From positions 1 to 22,669 of IMG/VR virus record IMGVR_UViG_3300027736_000267: a DNA stretch of 22,669 bases, one strand, 5' to 3'. This document shows positions 7,875 to 15,158 of this stretch, piece by piece. The position numbers were made by a program, and so were the translations under genes. A model generated the notes under the pieces. That model saw only the letters and a list, made by a program, of their open reading frames with translations. It made no database searches and was not told where the DNA came from. The stretch's first letter is position 1. Every line of letters begins with the position of its first letter. This stretch comes from a virus.

Positions 7875-8218
7875 AGAAGTAACAGAATTTCCTCGTCGTC
7901 AATTTCAACGTGCTGATGCCATATCTGTTCAGCATTCTTAAGATCAGCAATTAATTTATCAAAATTAAGATTACTTGTCAAAATCTGTTGTTTGGTTATG
8001 TAATTCAGCGGCTCAACAACTTCGGGGATATCTTCCTTGCCCTCAACAATTCTTTCATACAGGGCGAGAACTTCCCGGCGACGCTCCTCCCGTACCGCCT
8101 TTTCCCTTGCAAAGCGGTCTTTCAGCTTGTCGCCGTCATGGGTATCAAGGTCAATCAGCGTGGGAACGTAATCCCACGTTGCCTCATCCCATGTGCCGGT
8201 GTCCCATCCCCCGTTCAT
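7871..8218 (-). CDS. Hypothetical acidic phage protein with WD-rich N-terminus
   Basis: 115 residues. The N-terminus carries three spaced Trp-Asp pairs in GGWDTGTWDEATWDYVP. The middle is a long charged helix (DKLKDRFAREKAVREERRREVLALYERI), and the C-terminus ends in an acidic Leu run (DDEEILLLL). It is coupled to both neighbours by four-base ATGA overlaps, with the portal gene before it and the small conserved protein after it. The charge pattern suggests an oligomerising or scaffold-accessory helix. I do not recognise a named family. Confidence 0.7.
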   Translation of the reverse strand: MNGGWDTGTWDEATWDYVPTLIDLDTHDGDKLKDRFAREKAVREERRREVLALYERIVEGKEDIPEVVEPLNYITKQQILTSNLNFDKLIADLKNAEQIWHQHVEIDDEEILLLL

Positions 8219-10524
8219 GTAACGATTTCAACCCCGACAGCTTTGCCGTCCGGCCCGCGAATAATCCGTTTCGGTGCAGACATGACGGAAAGTAGGCTTT
8301 CAATCTTGCTTGACGTTTGATCGTGCAAAGCCGCCATATTCTGCTGCATTTTTTCGACGTTTTGCAGCGCCATCTGCACGCCGTTACCTAGCTCAGCGGT
8401 CATGCGTTCAGCAGAAGCGGTTGCAGCCTCAACGAGCGGAATATCCACGCCAGGGTTAGCCCCGATCCTTGCCACGGTAACTTTTGTTGCTGCGTCAAGC
8501 TCAGTTTTCCACCGGTTGTATTGTTCTTCCATCTCGGCTTTCTGACGGTCAAACTCCAGTTTCTGAGCGTCCATCTGCGCCCGCATCTGCTCGACCTCGA
8601 CTTCGCGCTGCGTTTTAGCTTGTTCAAGCTGCAACTTTGCTTGATCCATTTGCATCTGTGCTTGCAACTTAGCTTGCTCGATCTGCATCTGTGCTTGCAT
8701 CTTGGCTTGTTCAAGCTGCCCGTCTGCCTGCATCTTGCCTTGCGCCATTTGCTGCTCAGCTTGCATCTTCATCATTTCAGGATTTGGCTGCGGTTCGACC
8801 GGCGGCTTGTTGACTAGCTTATTGATCGACTGATCAATAGCGCCCTCGAGCTGCCTTGCACCCTTAAATGCACCGACTCCAAACTTGAGCAGCTCGCCAA
8901 TCATCGGGATCATTTCCGGCGCTTGCTGACCTAACGGCAATGCTTCGCGCAGGAATGAGCCAAACGCTTGCAGGAACTCGCCGCGCTCTTGCTTCATCTT
9001 TTGTTCGTCAAGCTGCACGAGGGAGTCAGCGGCAACTTCGATACGGAAATTGCGTAACGGCTTGTCTTTCAGCAATGCAAGTGCTTGGGGGATCAACTGC
9101 TGATCTTCGGGCTGCATCTGATTTGCCGCTGCAAACATGAGAATAGTTTGCGGTTGGAACTTGGTGCAGATAACTTGCGCTTTCAGTCTGAGCAAGCCGG
9201 TCGCAAACAGCGCCACATCCTCTTGCATCGAGCGCAGACGGATGCTCGCGTACTGACCTTTAATCTGCTGTGCAGTAGCCGTCTCGGACGCAAAGGACGA
9301 TCCACGGATAATGTCCGACAAACCCGTGATTTCGTAGATTTGATTCTTGATCTCAGTCCGCGCTTGGTAGCATTGGATCAGCGTCTGAGCAATCATGTCA
9401 ATAGGCAAGAAGTCAATCGCGCCCTTTAGACCGCCCTTCTCGCCGAATGCCATCCACGTATCAACCGGCAACAGGGCATTATTCTCGCCCTCGGTCATCA
9501 ATCGCTGCAAAGCGGGCTGAGAAGCGTCATAGACCCCTCTAACGCGCAAAGCCTTGACCAAACCATCTATCCTATCGGACAGAATATCAAGCTCGTTAGC
9601 CTGATCTTGGTACAGCACAAAGTCGGCCACCGGAACGAGGGTGTCGCTCGTCATCGTGGCATACAGCGGCTGCGGGCAGGGGAAAAATCCCTCTAGCTCA
9701 AGCGGATCGTCACGTTCATCAATGATGTTCGGCATTGACTTGCTGAACCAATAAACCTTACCCGTCTCTTTGTCCCAATATTCACAAATCTTTGCGCGGG
9801 TGTGCTCTTTTGTGCTTTGACCGTACTGCTTGAGGGTATCCGGGCCTGCGTCGTAGGGTATCTTTTCGCCCACTTCATCGCCGAACCGTTCTACCAACGC
9901 CTCGCGGGTCATGTATACCCACCGCCAAACAGCCGTTACTTCTTCCCATGTGCGAGCTACTGAATGTCCGAAATCACGCCAATGAACATAATCAATGGGG
10001 GCGGTTTCAAACTCAATCTCCTCCATTGGTTCTTGACCGGCTGTAGGGTCGTTCTGCACACCTTCTTCAGGCTCGTCAATATCCTCGGTTACTTCTAATC
10101 CATCTTCGGGCATATCAACAGCGTTGACGTGCGGCTCATAGCGCACCCATGCTGTCCCACGCCCACCAAGGAAACGATCCTCGACCGCGTGCTTCATTGT
10201 TGCGCGGAAGTCGGGGTAATGCTCAATCTCAAAGTCGAGCGCCCGCTCTATCAGCAGCGAGGCAACCCGTCCCACTTGGTCGTTATCACCGAAACGACGC
10301 GACACATCAGCTTTCGGCAGACGCGCATAGACCGCAGGAATCAACGTCTGAACATTGCTCCACAAGATGTTGAACTTGGCAGTTTCGTTTGTGTTCTGAC
10401 TGCGGTTGTCGTCCCGGTAACGCTTGATGATCTTCTGAGCGCGGGCTTCCCACTTCTTGAAATCACCGTCATATGCTGCGACGTTATGCAGCAGCTTTTG
10501 CAAGCCTGTGCTTTGCTCATCCAT
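8215..10524 (-). CDS. Portal protein (P22 gp1-like)
   Basis: 769 residues, close to P22 gp1 (725). The N-terminal region (YDGDFKKWEARAQKIIKRY, NETAKFNILWSNVQTLIPAV) and the stem-to-wing segment with EHYPDFRATMKHAVEDRFLGG are characteristic of P22-type portals. The block DYVHWRDFGHSVARTWEEVT, then VPVADFVLYQDQANELDILS and EITGLSDIIRGSS, completes the family pattern. An acidic stretch with EDGLEVTEDIDEPEEG (about 130-146) is likely a surface loop. Residues about 575-680 are a Gln/Met/Ala-rich coiled coil built from 11-residue repeats, matching the C-terminal barrel of P22 gp1. The portal forms the dodecameric DNA entry vertex and binds terminase and gp4. It starts by TAATG coupling. Confidence 0.93.
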   Translation of the reverse strand: MDEQSTGLQKLLHNVAAYDGDFKKWEARAQKIIKRYRDDNRSQNTNETAKFNILWSNVQTLIPAVYARLPKADVSRRFGDNDQVGRVASLLIERALDFEIEHYPDFRATMKHAVEDRFLGGRGTAWVRYEPHVNAVDMPEDGLEVTEDIDEPEEGVQNDPTAGQEPMEEIEFETAPIDYVHWRDFGHSVARTWEEVTAVWRWVYMTREALVERFGDEVGEKIPYDAGPDTLKQYGQSTKEHTRAKICEYWDKETGKVYWFSKSMPNIIDERDDPLELEGFFPCPQPLYATMTSDTLVPVADFVLYQDQANELDILSDRIDGLVKALRVRGVYDASQPALQRLMTEGENNALLPVDTWMAFGEKGGLKGAIDFLPIDMIAQTLIQCYQARTEIKNQIYEITGLSDIIRGSSFASETATAQQIKGQYASIRLRSMQEDVALFATGLLRLKAQVICTKFQPQTILMFAAANQMQPEDQQLIPQALALLKDKPLRNFRIEVAADSLVQLDEQKMKQERGEFLQAFGSFLREALPLGQQAPEMIPMIGELLKFGVGAFKGARQLEGAIDQSINKLVNKPPVEPQPNPEMMKMQAEQQMAQGKMQADGQLEQAKMQAQMQIEQAKLQAQMQMDQAKLQLEQAKTQREVEVEQMRAQMDAQKLEFDRQKAEMEEQYNRWKTELDAATKVTVARIGANPGVDIPLVEAATASAERMTAELGNGVQMALQNVEKMQQNMAALHDQTSSKIESLLSVMSAPKRIIRGPDGKAVGVEIVT
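8618..8749 (-). repeat. 33-nt tandem repeats encoding an 11-residue coiled-coil repeat in the portal
   Basis: On the plus strand TGCATCTGTGCTTGCA recurs at 8651 and 8684 with a 33-base period, and less perfect copies extend on both sides (AACTTTGCTTG near 8632, CATCTTGCCTTGCGC near 8732). The encoded unit is close to QMQIEQAKLQA. The in-frame 33-base period means copies can be gained or lost without breaking the portal. The outer limits are approximate. Confidence 0.75.
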
Positions 10525-10811
10525 TATTTGTTACGCTCCGAGATTGCATGAGCTTTAGCGCGAGCATCTTCTTTGCTAGATGCACCCCACGCTTTTAAAG
10601 CCAATGCCAATCGAGTTGGACTACCATTTTTTTCCATTGGCCCGGGCATATTTCCCATGCGAGCAAGGAATGAAGCTCTGCGCGGATTGTCGCCAGCCTT
10701 AACCGGTGGCTTTAGCGTCCCACCCGTTTCAGCTTTGTACGAAGCTCGCCCCTTGGCATTCAAGCCGCCTTGGGGATTCTTGCCTTCGCTACGAGTCCAC
10801 GCTGCGCTCAT
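10524..10811 (-). CDS. Small basic phage protein (DUF6321-like)
   Basis: 95 residues, highly basic, with MSAAWTRSEGKNPQGGLN followed by KGRASYKAETGGTLKPPV, RRASFLARMGNMPG and TRLALALKAWGAS. I associate this arrangement with the phage DUF6321 family, found near terminase and portal genes; the family name is from memory. Lack of hydrophobic core segments and many Gly/Lys/Arg residues suggest a nucleic-acid-contacting or partly disordered protein. It is coupled to the upstream 51-residue gene by ATGA and to the portal by TAATG. The biochemical role is unknown. Confidence 0.8.
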   Translation of the reverse strand: MSAAWTRSEGKNPQGGLNAKGRASYKAETGGTLKPPVKAGDNPRRASFLARMGNMPGPMEKNGSPTRLALALKAWGASSKEDARAKAHAISERNK

Positions 10812-10963
10812 TTTTTCTCCGGCTTTGCAGTCTTTTCTGACTCGCGGAATGCCTTGGCAGTCGGCGCACCGGGGTCGCCGGGCTTACGCATCTTCTCGCC
10901 CGAACCGGCTTTGATCCGCTCTTGCTTAGCTAGGATATTGGCGTACAGCCCCGGCTTGTTCAT
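10808..10963 (-). CDS. 51-residue basic phage protein
   Basis: A short gene read directly: ATG at 10963 to TGA at 10808. The protein begins MNKPGLYANILAKQERI, continues AGSGEKMRKPGDPG, and ends APTAKAFRESEKTAKPEKK. It is Lys-rich and probably unstructured except for the first helix. It is coupled at both ends: TAATG with the upstream gene and ATGA with the next. Its sequence style (GSGEKMRKPG) resembles small proteins that commonly accompany DUF6321-like proteins in podoviruses. Function unknown; possibly a virion or packaging accessory. Confidence 0.75.
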   Translation of the reverse strand: MNKPGLYANILAKQERIKAGSGEKMRKPGDPGAPTAKAFRESEKTAKPEKK

Positions 10964-11283
10964 TAGCTGAATATCCCGACAGCCATGACTTCAACGCCTG
11001 CTCCGGTAGTGACTTTCCACGCACCGTCTGCGCTCACAGCATTGACCTCGATGTTGTAGACGTTGATGCCAGTACCTGCAAGCGCCGGCAGTACGGTGTG
11101 CGTCAGGATGCCCGTTCCCGAACCGTCAACGATAACTACGTTGCCCGTTGCTGCTGTGGTCACAGTACAAATCAACCTATGCAGATAATCGCCTTTAGCG
11201 CCCGTAGCGCCCAAGACTTGCGCGGTTTGACCTGCTGCAACGTGCTCATAATAATAGCGATACGGATAAGAAACGCCACTCAT
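10963..11283 (-). CDS. Small beta-rich phage protein next to terminase
   Basis: 106 residues. After a Tyr-rich start (MSGVSYPYRYYYEHVAAGQ) the sequence alternates short strands and Gly/Thr turns (TGAKGDYLHRLICTVTTAAT, NVVIVDGSG, VYNIEVNAVSADGAWKVTTG), suggesting a single beta-sandwich domain. No membrane segment or catalytic motif is visible. It overlaps the end of the large terminase gene by ATGA. Such proteins in this position are usually minor virion components; that role is inferred. Confidence 0.7.
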   Translation of the reverse strand: MSGVSYPYRYYYEHVAAGQTAQVLGATGAKGDYLHRLICTVTTAATGNVVIVDGSGTGILTHTVLPALAGTGINVYNIEVNAVSADGAWKVTTGAGVEVMAVGIFS

Positions 11284-12611
11284 ATTCGTGCTCCTTTAGG
11301 TTTAGCAGTTGCCCACATATCGTTGAGGGTAACTGTGTTTTGCGGGCCTACCATCAAAGGCTTCTCTCTATCCGGCGCTTTGAATACCGGTTCATTCTTC
11401 CAACTAATCGCCATCATACGAAATGCGTCGGCAGGGTGGCTAGTCCAATCGTGCCTCGGGGTCTGCCTGAATGCCTTTTTGTCCTCGTCATACTCACGTT
11501 GGTATTGCTTCAACGCCTCGATGCCCTCGTAACACTTGTTGTCGAACCAAGTCGTCGGGATCATCTTCCTGACCGCTTGGATGCCGTCCTGTACGCTGAG
11601 ATCAGGAACGATGCTAAGTGTCCCAAGCCCCAAGTGCTGTGCAAGCTGCTCGATAATGCTTTTTCCTCCGCTTGCAAGGGTCTTAGCCTTTGCATCGTGG
11701 GGTAAGTAGTGCTTGCCGTAGCGGTAGCCTCGGTCGGTAATGACTTGGGCAAGTTCCTCAATGTTCGCGCCCGATACCGAGTAAAAGTCGATAACATGGA
11801 TTTCTCCCCGAACGACCTGATACCACCAAATAGCCGTGTCATCCCGATAGCCCAAGTCCCAGGCGGTATGCACCGGCACAACGGGATCGACTGCGATATT
11901 CGTAAAGCGTCCTTGCTCTTCGGCTTCCCTGAGTTCTGTGCCATAAAAAGAACCGAGAATTGAGGCTTCAAACGAAGTCTCCATCTCTTGCAGATACTGA
12001 TCCTCGGTTAATTGCGCCCTAGCTGCTTTGAGTTCAGAGGGAGGTAGCAGCCCCGACGAAGAGGCGGGCAGGCGTAGCAAGAACCATTCAGCAGGGTTTT
12101 GCCTTGCTGTCTCGTAAATGTTCCAAAACTGATTTTTTCCCTTTGGAGTACCACCAAACACGCACCATCCCTGCTTGTCAGAGAGGGCGGGTCTTATGAC
12201 GTTACCCCATACGCTCGGGCGAAAATCGCCATATTCGTCTAGATATATGCCATCAAAGCCCAAGCCACGCATAGCATCCGCGTTGTCAGCACCGAACAAC
12301 CGAATCTTCGCCCCGTTCATTAGGGTGATGGTTAACTCAGCCTCGTTGCTGTCTAAGATGATAGGTGCGGCAAAAGTCTTTGCGTAATCCCACACCACAG
12401 ATTTAGCTTGGGAGCGATATGGAGCAGTGTAGCCAAAAAGAGGAAAAGCTGTCTTACAGGTAGCCGCTGCCCTGATAATGTCGTTGATCGCCGCTACGGT
12501 CTTGCCTGCTCGCCGGTGCGCTACGAGACAGCCCCAACGCTGCGTTCTTGCATGGAACGGTAGGAATGCCGGTCGAGGCGCGTAGGGGAGGATTATTTCG
12601 GATCGGCCCAT
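11280..12611 (-). CDS. terL: Terminase large subunit (packaging ATPase/nuclease)
   Basis: 443 residues. The Walker A motif is at 31-38 (AHRRAGKT). Walker B with its catalytic Glu is at 123-126 (YLDE, preceded by GLGFDGI). The coupling motif III is GGTPKGKN (153-160). The RNase H-like nuclease domain begins with AWDLGYRDDTA (D252 as a likely metal ligand), continues with IHVIDFYSVSG, and holds LPHDAKAK further on. The enzyme cuts concatemeric DNA and pumps it through the portal. The arginine-rich Walker A variant is common in phages with headful-type terminases. The gene overlaps the small subunit gene by 19 bases, the usual order. Confidence 0.95.
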   Translation of the reverse strand: MGRSEIILPYAPRPAFLPFHARTQRWGCLVAHRRAGKTVAAINDIIRAAATCKTAFPLFGYTAPYRSQAKSVVWDYAKTFAAPIILDSNEAELTITLMNGAKIRLFGADNADAMRGLGFDGIYLDEYGDFRPSVWGNVIRPALSDKQGWCVFGGTPKGKNQFWNIYETARQNPAEWFLLRLPASSSGLLPPSELKAARAQLTEDQYLQEMETSFEASILGSFYGTELREAEEQGRFTNIAVDPVVPVHTAWDLGYRDDTAIWWYQVVRGEIHVIDFYSVSGANIEELAQVITDRGYRYGKHYLPHDAKAKTLASGGKSIIEQLAQHLGLGTLSIVPDLSVQDGIQAVRKMIPTTWFDNKCYEGIEALKQYQREYDEDKKAFRQTPRHDWTSHPADAFRMMAISWKNEPVFKAPDREKPLMVGPQNTVTLNDMWATAKPKGARI

Positions 12612-12832
12612 CGGATCACCATTTCCTGCGGCCCGCCCTCATTACCTACGTTCTCAGTCCTAGCCAGGTCAGGCACTACCTTTTTCAGCAAAATATCTGC
12701 TGCTTTGACCTGCGTGCTAGATAGCTCGATCTCGCCCTCAACGTGCTTCAGGAGGCGATTCATGATCTGACTGGCTTGGATTTTCTCTCTCCAAGTATCA
12801 GACAACACAACTTTCCGTTTTCTAGCAGCCAT
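12593..12832 (-). CDS. Putative terminase small subunit
   Basis: 79 residues, basic N-terminus (MAARKRKVVL) followed by helices WREKIQASQIMNRLLKHV and STQVKAADILLKKVVPDLA. The second helix is a common oligomerisation/DNA-recognition segment in short phage small terminases. The tail GGPQEMVIRWADPK is typical of proteins that contact TerL. Direct overlap with the terL start supports the call. It is shorter than most small terminases (about 130-180). No clear ribosome site precedes the ATG at 12832, so expression may be low or depend on read-through ribosomes. It could instead be only a packaging accessory. Confidence 0.75.
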   Translation of the reverse strand: MAARKRKVVLSDTWREKIQASQIMNRLLKHVEGEIELSSTQVKAADILLKKVVPDLARTENVGNEGGPQEMVIRWADPK

Positions 12833-12869
12833 GTCGTTGATTTGTAACAGAAATTGTCAGCATACTTAG

Positions 12870-13037
12870 TTAATATTTACTATCCATTTGCTTCATGGCT
12901 TCAGCCAGTTTCTTGCCCTTGTCGGCCTGGTTAAATTCCTTTGCCACCTTGACCGGCACGCCGACTTTCTTGGCGAACTTGGGGTCATGTGCAGCCGCGG
13001 CCATCATGCGGGCTTGGGCGGGAGAGTGGCTAGGCAT
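12870..13037 (-). CDS. 55-residue small phage protein
   Basis: A short gene found by direct reading: ATG at 13037, TAA at 12870. The product begins MPSHSPAQARMMAAAAHD, then PKFAKKVGVPVKVAKEF and ends with a Lys/Gln-rich helix. Proteins with the pattern KSxxQARxMAAxAHxPxFAKKxGVP are frequent near phage terminase genes. It starts at the stop of the Dps-like gene (TAATG). Small, basic and helical; a nucleic-acid or virion role is possible but not shown. About 37 bases separate it from the small terminase gene and hold nothing definite. Confidence 0.8.
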   Translation of the reverse strand: MPSHSPAQARMMAAAAHDPKFAKKVGVPVKVAKEFNQADKGKKLAEAMKQMDSKY

Positions 13038-13405
13038 TATTTGAGGAAACGCAGTTTGTAGAGGGTTGAGTCGATCTGATCCGCGATCTCGTCCACAATG
13101 TTCTGAAGCTGACTCTCGCTTGGCAAGTCTTTGCGGATGTCGTCCACGAAGTCTTTTATCTGCGTCAGGTACTTGACCGGATCGGTGGCCAGGTGGAAGT
13201 CCTTGGGGTAGCCGGTAATGATGTCATAGCACCCCTGATACGCCTCTGCCCACTTGTCTGCGAGTTCGACAATAGCGTCGTAATACTCACCGAGCGCCAT
13301 GTGCTGCGAGAAGCTCTTGGTCTGCAAGTGCATGAAGTGCGTGACGGTTGCCGAGTGAAACAGCACACTAACAAACGCCGCCGCCGATTCGTTGTATTTC
13401 GACAT
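13037..13405 (-). CDS. Ferritin/Dps-like phage protein (DUF5856-like)
   Basis: 122 residues with a good AAGGGTG ribosome site. The first helix VSVLFHSATVTHFMHLQT and the following HMALGEYYDAIVELADKWAEAY have the spacing of the first two helices of a ferritin-like four-helix protein (Dps dimer-interface pattern HxxxHxxH/L then EYYDAI with D/E metal-type residues). The C-terminal helices contain SQLQNIVDEIADQIDSTLYKL. Many phages carry such proteins under the label DUF5856 or starvation-inducible DNA-binding-like. Whether iron chemistry is retained is unclear. It is the first gene of the late operon, directly behind the promoter at 13433-13461. Confidence 0.7.
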   Translation of the reverse strand: MSKYNESAAAFVSVLFHSATVTHFMHLQTKSFSQHMALGEYYDAIVELADKWAEAYQGCYDIITGYPKDFHLATDPVKYLTQIKDFVDDIRKDLPSESQLQNIVDEIADQIDSTLYKLRFLK

Positions 13406-13432
13406 TTTTCACCCTTTTTCAGCAATTTCATT

Positions 13433-13461
13433 ATGATATTCTGAATTTATCAAAGGGTCAA
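13433..13461 (-). promoter_or_regulatory. Putative sigma70 promoter of the late operon
   Basis: Reading leftward, TTGACC (13461-13456) and TATCAT (13438-13433) are separated by exactly 17 bases; each hexamer matches consensus at five of six positions. The site lies in the 52-base gap between the VRR-NUC gene and the Dps-like gene, and its -35 box overlaps the VRR-NUC stop codon. It is the only sizeable non-coding gap in the leftward genes below about 16.1 kb and precedes all packaging and structural genes. This suggests that late transcription can be started by the host holoenzyme. Confidence 0.6.
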
Positions 13462-13754
13462 GCACGTAATTTGACCATTTGAGCAATCATAATTTCGACC
13501 GTGTCTTTTACTCCTTGTTTGTCGCGCACGATTGCCCTACACCCCGTCCACTGCAACGCAAACTTTTGTTGATCCTCGGTCTCCTTACCCTTTGGCCCTT
13601 TAACTTCAACGAGCCATGTAACGCCCCCAAAAGCCACCAACAGATCGGGAATGCCTCTACCCATCGGGGCGAGGGATAAGACCGCACAGCCGCGCATTTT
13701 GAACTCTGTAACGATCTCTTGATGATTCGCATCGACTTTAGCAGCGCGTCTCAA
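13458..13754 (-). CDS. VRR-NUC-type PD-(D/E)XK nuclease
   Basis: 98 residues, the usual length of free-standing VRR-NUC domains. The catalytic pattern is complete: GIPDLLV with D37, then WLVEVKG with E50 and K52, followed by Q63 in EDQQKF. An N-terminal helix (NHQEIVTEF) carries the conserved Glu/Gln. Enzymes of this fold cut branched or ssDNA-containing structures, including Holliday junctions, so a role in resolving recombination or replication intermediates before packaging is likely. It overlaps the preceding gene by four bases (ATGA). It sits at the end of a run with NinB and a Ref-like nuclease, which strengthens the recombination role. Natural substrate not determinable here. Confidence 0.88.
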   Translation of the reverse strand: MRRAAKVDANHQEIVTEFKMRGCAVLSLAPMGRGIPDLLVAFGGVTWLVEVKGPKGKETEDQQKFALQWTGCRAIVRDKQGVKDTVEIMIAQMVKLRA

Positions 13755-13981
13755 TTGGATGCTTTCTCAATAGCTTTAGCTGTCTCGATTTCGGCTATCA
13801 CTTCCGGGCCAGTCTCAATCGTGATTCGCATATTCTGCACCAACAGCTCCATGCAAATGCCCTCTGAAAGTTCTGTTTTTGTGTAATTGCTTTTTGCTTG
13901 CCCAAACTCAAGGAAAACTGTGCAGATTTTATGCAACGCTTTTAACGCTTGAGCTTCCTCTATTTTTGTGAACTGGCACAT
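13751..13981 (-). CDS. Hypothetical phage protein between two nucleases
   Basis: 76 residues from the ATG at 13981, selected because an exceptionally strong GGAGGAATT precedes it; a longer open frame upstream is only the shadow of the HNH gene. The product is MCQFTKIEEAQALKALHK, then VFLEFGQAKSNYTKTELSE, then an IEIETAKAIEKASN-type helical tail (actual residues AEIETAKAIEKASN). It is helical and acidic without Cys clusters. It overlaps the Ref-like gene by 22 bases and the VRR-NUC gene by 4. No family recognised; the tight coupling to nuclease genes suggests an accessory role. Confidence 0.7.
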   Translation of the reverse strand: MCQFTKIEEAQALKALHKICTVFLEFGQAKSNYTKTELSEGICMELLVQNMRITIETGPEVIAEIETAKAIEKASN

Positions 13982-14253
13982 AATTCCTCCGTCTGTTGTA
14001 ACAATTCTTGCTCTGTCCCGTATCTTTGCTCGAAAGCCTTGCGCCAGGGGTGGCGGCTCACATATTCCGGCGTATTGCGTCCACTTCTGTGATGGGTGGG
14101 ACACAGACATATCACAAACATTTCACCTTTGCGCTTGCTGCCACTCAGAACGTGGTGAATATCCCCATCGGATCGCGTTTCGTGAAACAGCCTGCACACA
14201 ATGCAGCCCAAGTCTCTAACTTTGGCGTGCCATTCTTGCTCAAGTTTTGTCAA
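13960..14253 (-). CDS. Ref-like HNH nuclease (recombination enhancement type)
   Basis: 97 residues. A first Cys pair C17-x2-C20 (GCIVCR) is followed by DIHHVLSG (H33, H34), then CLCPTHHRSG with C51 and the HNH-type H54-H55. The segment WRKAFEQRYGTEQELL closes the domain. This order matches Ref of phage P1, a RecA-dependent endonuclease, and related small HNH proteins in lambdoid nin regions. The start is TTG at 14253 with AGGGG seven bases upstream, overlapping the NinB stop by 14 bases. It likely nicks or cuts DNA during recombination; dependence on RecA is family knowledge, not shown here. Confidence 0.82.
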   Translation of the reverse strand: MTKLEQEWHAKVRDLGCIVCRLFHETRSDGDIHHVLSGSKRKGEMFVICLCPTHHRSGRNTPEYVSRHPWRKAFEQRYGTEQELLQQTEELCASSQK

Positions 14254-14539
14254 CGTCTACCCCTAACGCGACCGAAGCATGATTGAGCCAGTCTAGCCAT
14301 TCACTAAACTTTTCTCGTTCGTATTCGCTAGTTCGTCTGCCTAGCATCACGATGCCCCCATAAAGCCCCGGAGCAAGTCTAGGAGCAATTTCGCCCTCAT
14401 AGGTAGCTGTGAGTATGTCCTTCCAGTCGTTTTCGTGCAGGAACGTCTTTTGACCGTTTATCAGCCATTCCTTTTGTTTTGCCCAAGCCTTGAGGATTCG
14501 CCATTGCGCCGCGTTTTGTTCAACGGTGCGCTTAGCCAC
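14240..14539 (-). CDS. ninB: NinB/Orf-type recombination mediator
   Basis: About 99 residues from a GTG at 14539, or 108 from a TTG at 14566; neither start has a perfect ribosome site, and I favour the GTG because GGGAAAAG precedes it. The conserved NinB features are NAAQWRILKAWAKQKEW near the N-terminus, LHENDWKDILTATYEG in the middle and GGIVMLGRRTSEYEREKFSEWL towards the end. Lambda Orf/NinB binds SSB-coated single-stranded DNA and helps load recombinase, replacing host RecFOR. Together with Erf and an SSB-like protein on the other strand it forms an annealing-recombination set. It is slightly shorter than lambda NinB (146). Confidence 0.85.
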   Translation of the reverse strand: MAKRTVEQNAAQWRILKAWAKQKEWLINGQKTFLHENDWKDILTATYEGEIAPRLAPGLYGGIVMLGRRTSEYEREKFSEWLDWLNHASVALGVDVDKT

Positions 14540-15158
14540 CGTTCTTTTCCCGCAGCTTGGCTTCAACGTCTTCCATCAGTTGATGCGACTCAGGTTTTGC
14601 CAAGCACTCACACGGATCAGCGCTCACCAAACAATCGTTCTTATCCTCATCCGTCAGCCCAACCCATTCGCGCCGTGGTGGTGGGGTGGTGTAGAGAGGT
14701 TCAGAATCAAAATCAAGATCACACCAAGATTCAGCCTCAGCTTTTGTGTCCCAAAAACCAAATTTATCTTTGTCGTTCCAAGATCGCCACGCCACCGGCT
14801 CTTGCTCCGGCTTGCGCTGTGGTGCATATTTGTTTTTACCGTCATAAAATCCAGCCATGTAGGCAATAGTCAGGTCATCAGGCTCTTGATCCGGCTTGGG
14901 ATGTGATGATGCGGTTTCTACAGTAACAACTTTGTATATAAATTTTTCGGGCCATTTACTATTTTGTGCGGTAGCCGCTAACAATGTTTCTTTCAACGCT
15001 TGCTCAGCTTCTTCATAACTTTTAAACAAAGTTGCTCTGCCGCGACGCAGTAACATTTCTGAGTCTGTCTCATTTGGATAACCGTAAGACATAGCTTCCG
15101 AAGTCTTGTCCTGCGTTGCCTTTGCTTCAATCAGGATGATGTAGCCAACGGTTTTCAT
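14532..15158 (-). CDS. Hypothetical phage protein with EPVAW and REWVGLTDED segments
   Basis: 208 residues. The N-terminus (MKTVGYIILIEAKATQD) is a strand-like unit, followed by TLFKSYEEAEQALKETLL, which resembles a small alpha/beta domain. The middle has KPDQEPDDLTIAYMAGFYDG and the repeated phrase EPVAWRSWND. The C-terminal part PLYTTPPPRREWVGLTDEDK is a linker common in phage proteins of unknown function, ahead of a short domain with three Cys residues (DCLVSADPCECLA). It looks like a modular protein assembled from small pieces. It overlaps its upstream neighbour by ATGA. No function is assigned; location among replication and recombination genes suggests an early role. Confidence 0.75.
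   Translation of the reverse strand: MKTVGYIILIEAKATQDKTSEAMSYGYPNETDSEMLLRRGRATLFKSYEEAEQALKETLLAATAQNSKWPEKFIYKVVTVETASSHPKPDQEPDDLTIAYMAGFYDGKNKYAPQRKPEQEPVAWRSWNDKDKFGFWDTKAEAESWCDLDFDSEPLYTTPPPRREWVGLTDEDKNDCLVSADPCECLAKPESHQLMEDVEAKLREKNGG

Noticed and set aside
13982-14110. Upstream extension of the 76-residue gene
   Set aside because: The extension is only the HNH nuclease gene in another frame; GGAGGAATT marks the ATG at 13981.
14435-14906. Two overlapping plus-strand frames of about 140 codons
   Set aside because: They are opposite the NinB and 208-residue genes and have unlikely composition (clusters of His, Cys, Pro).
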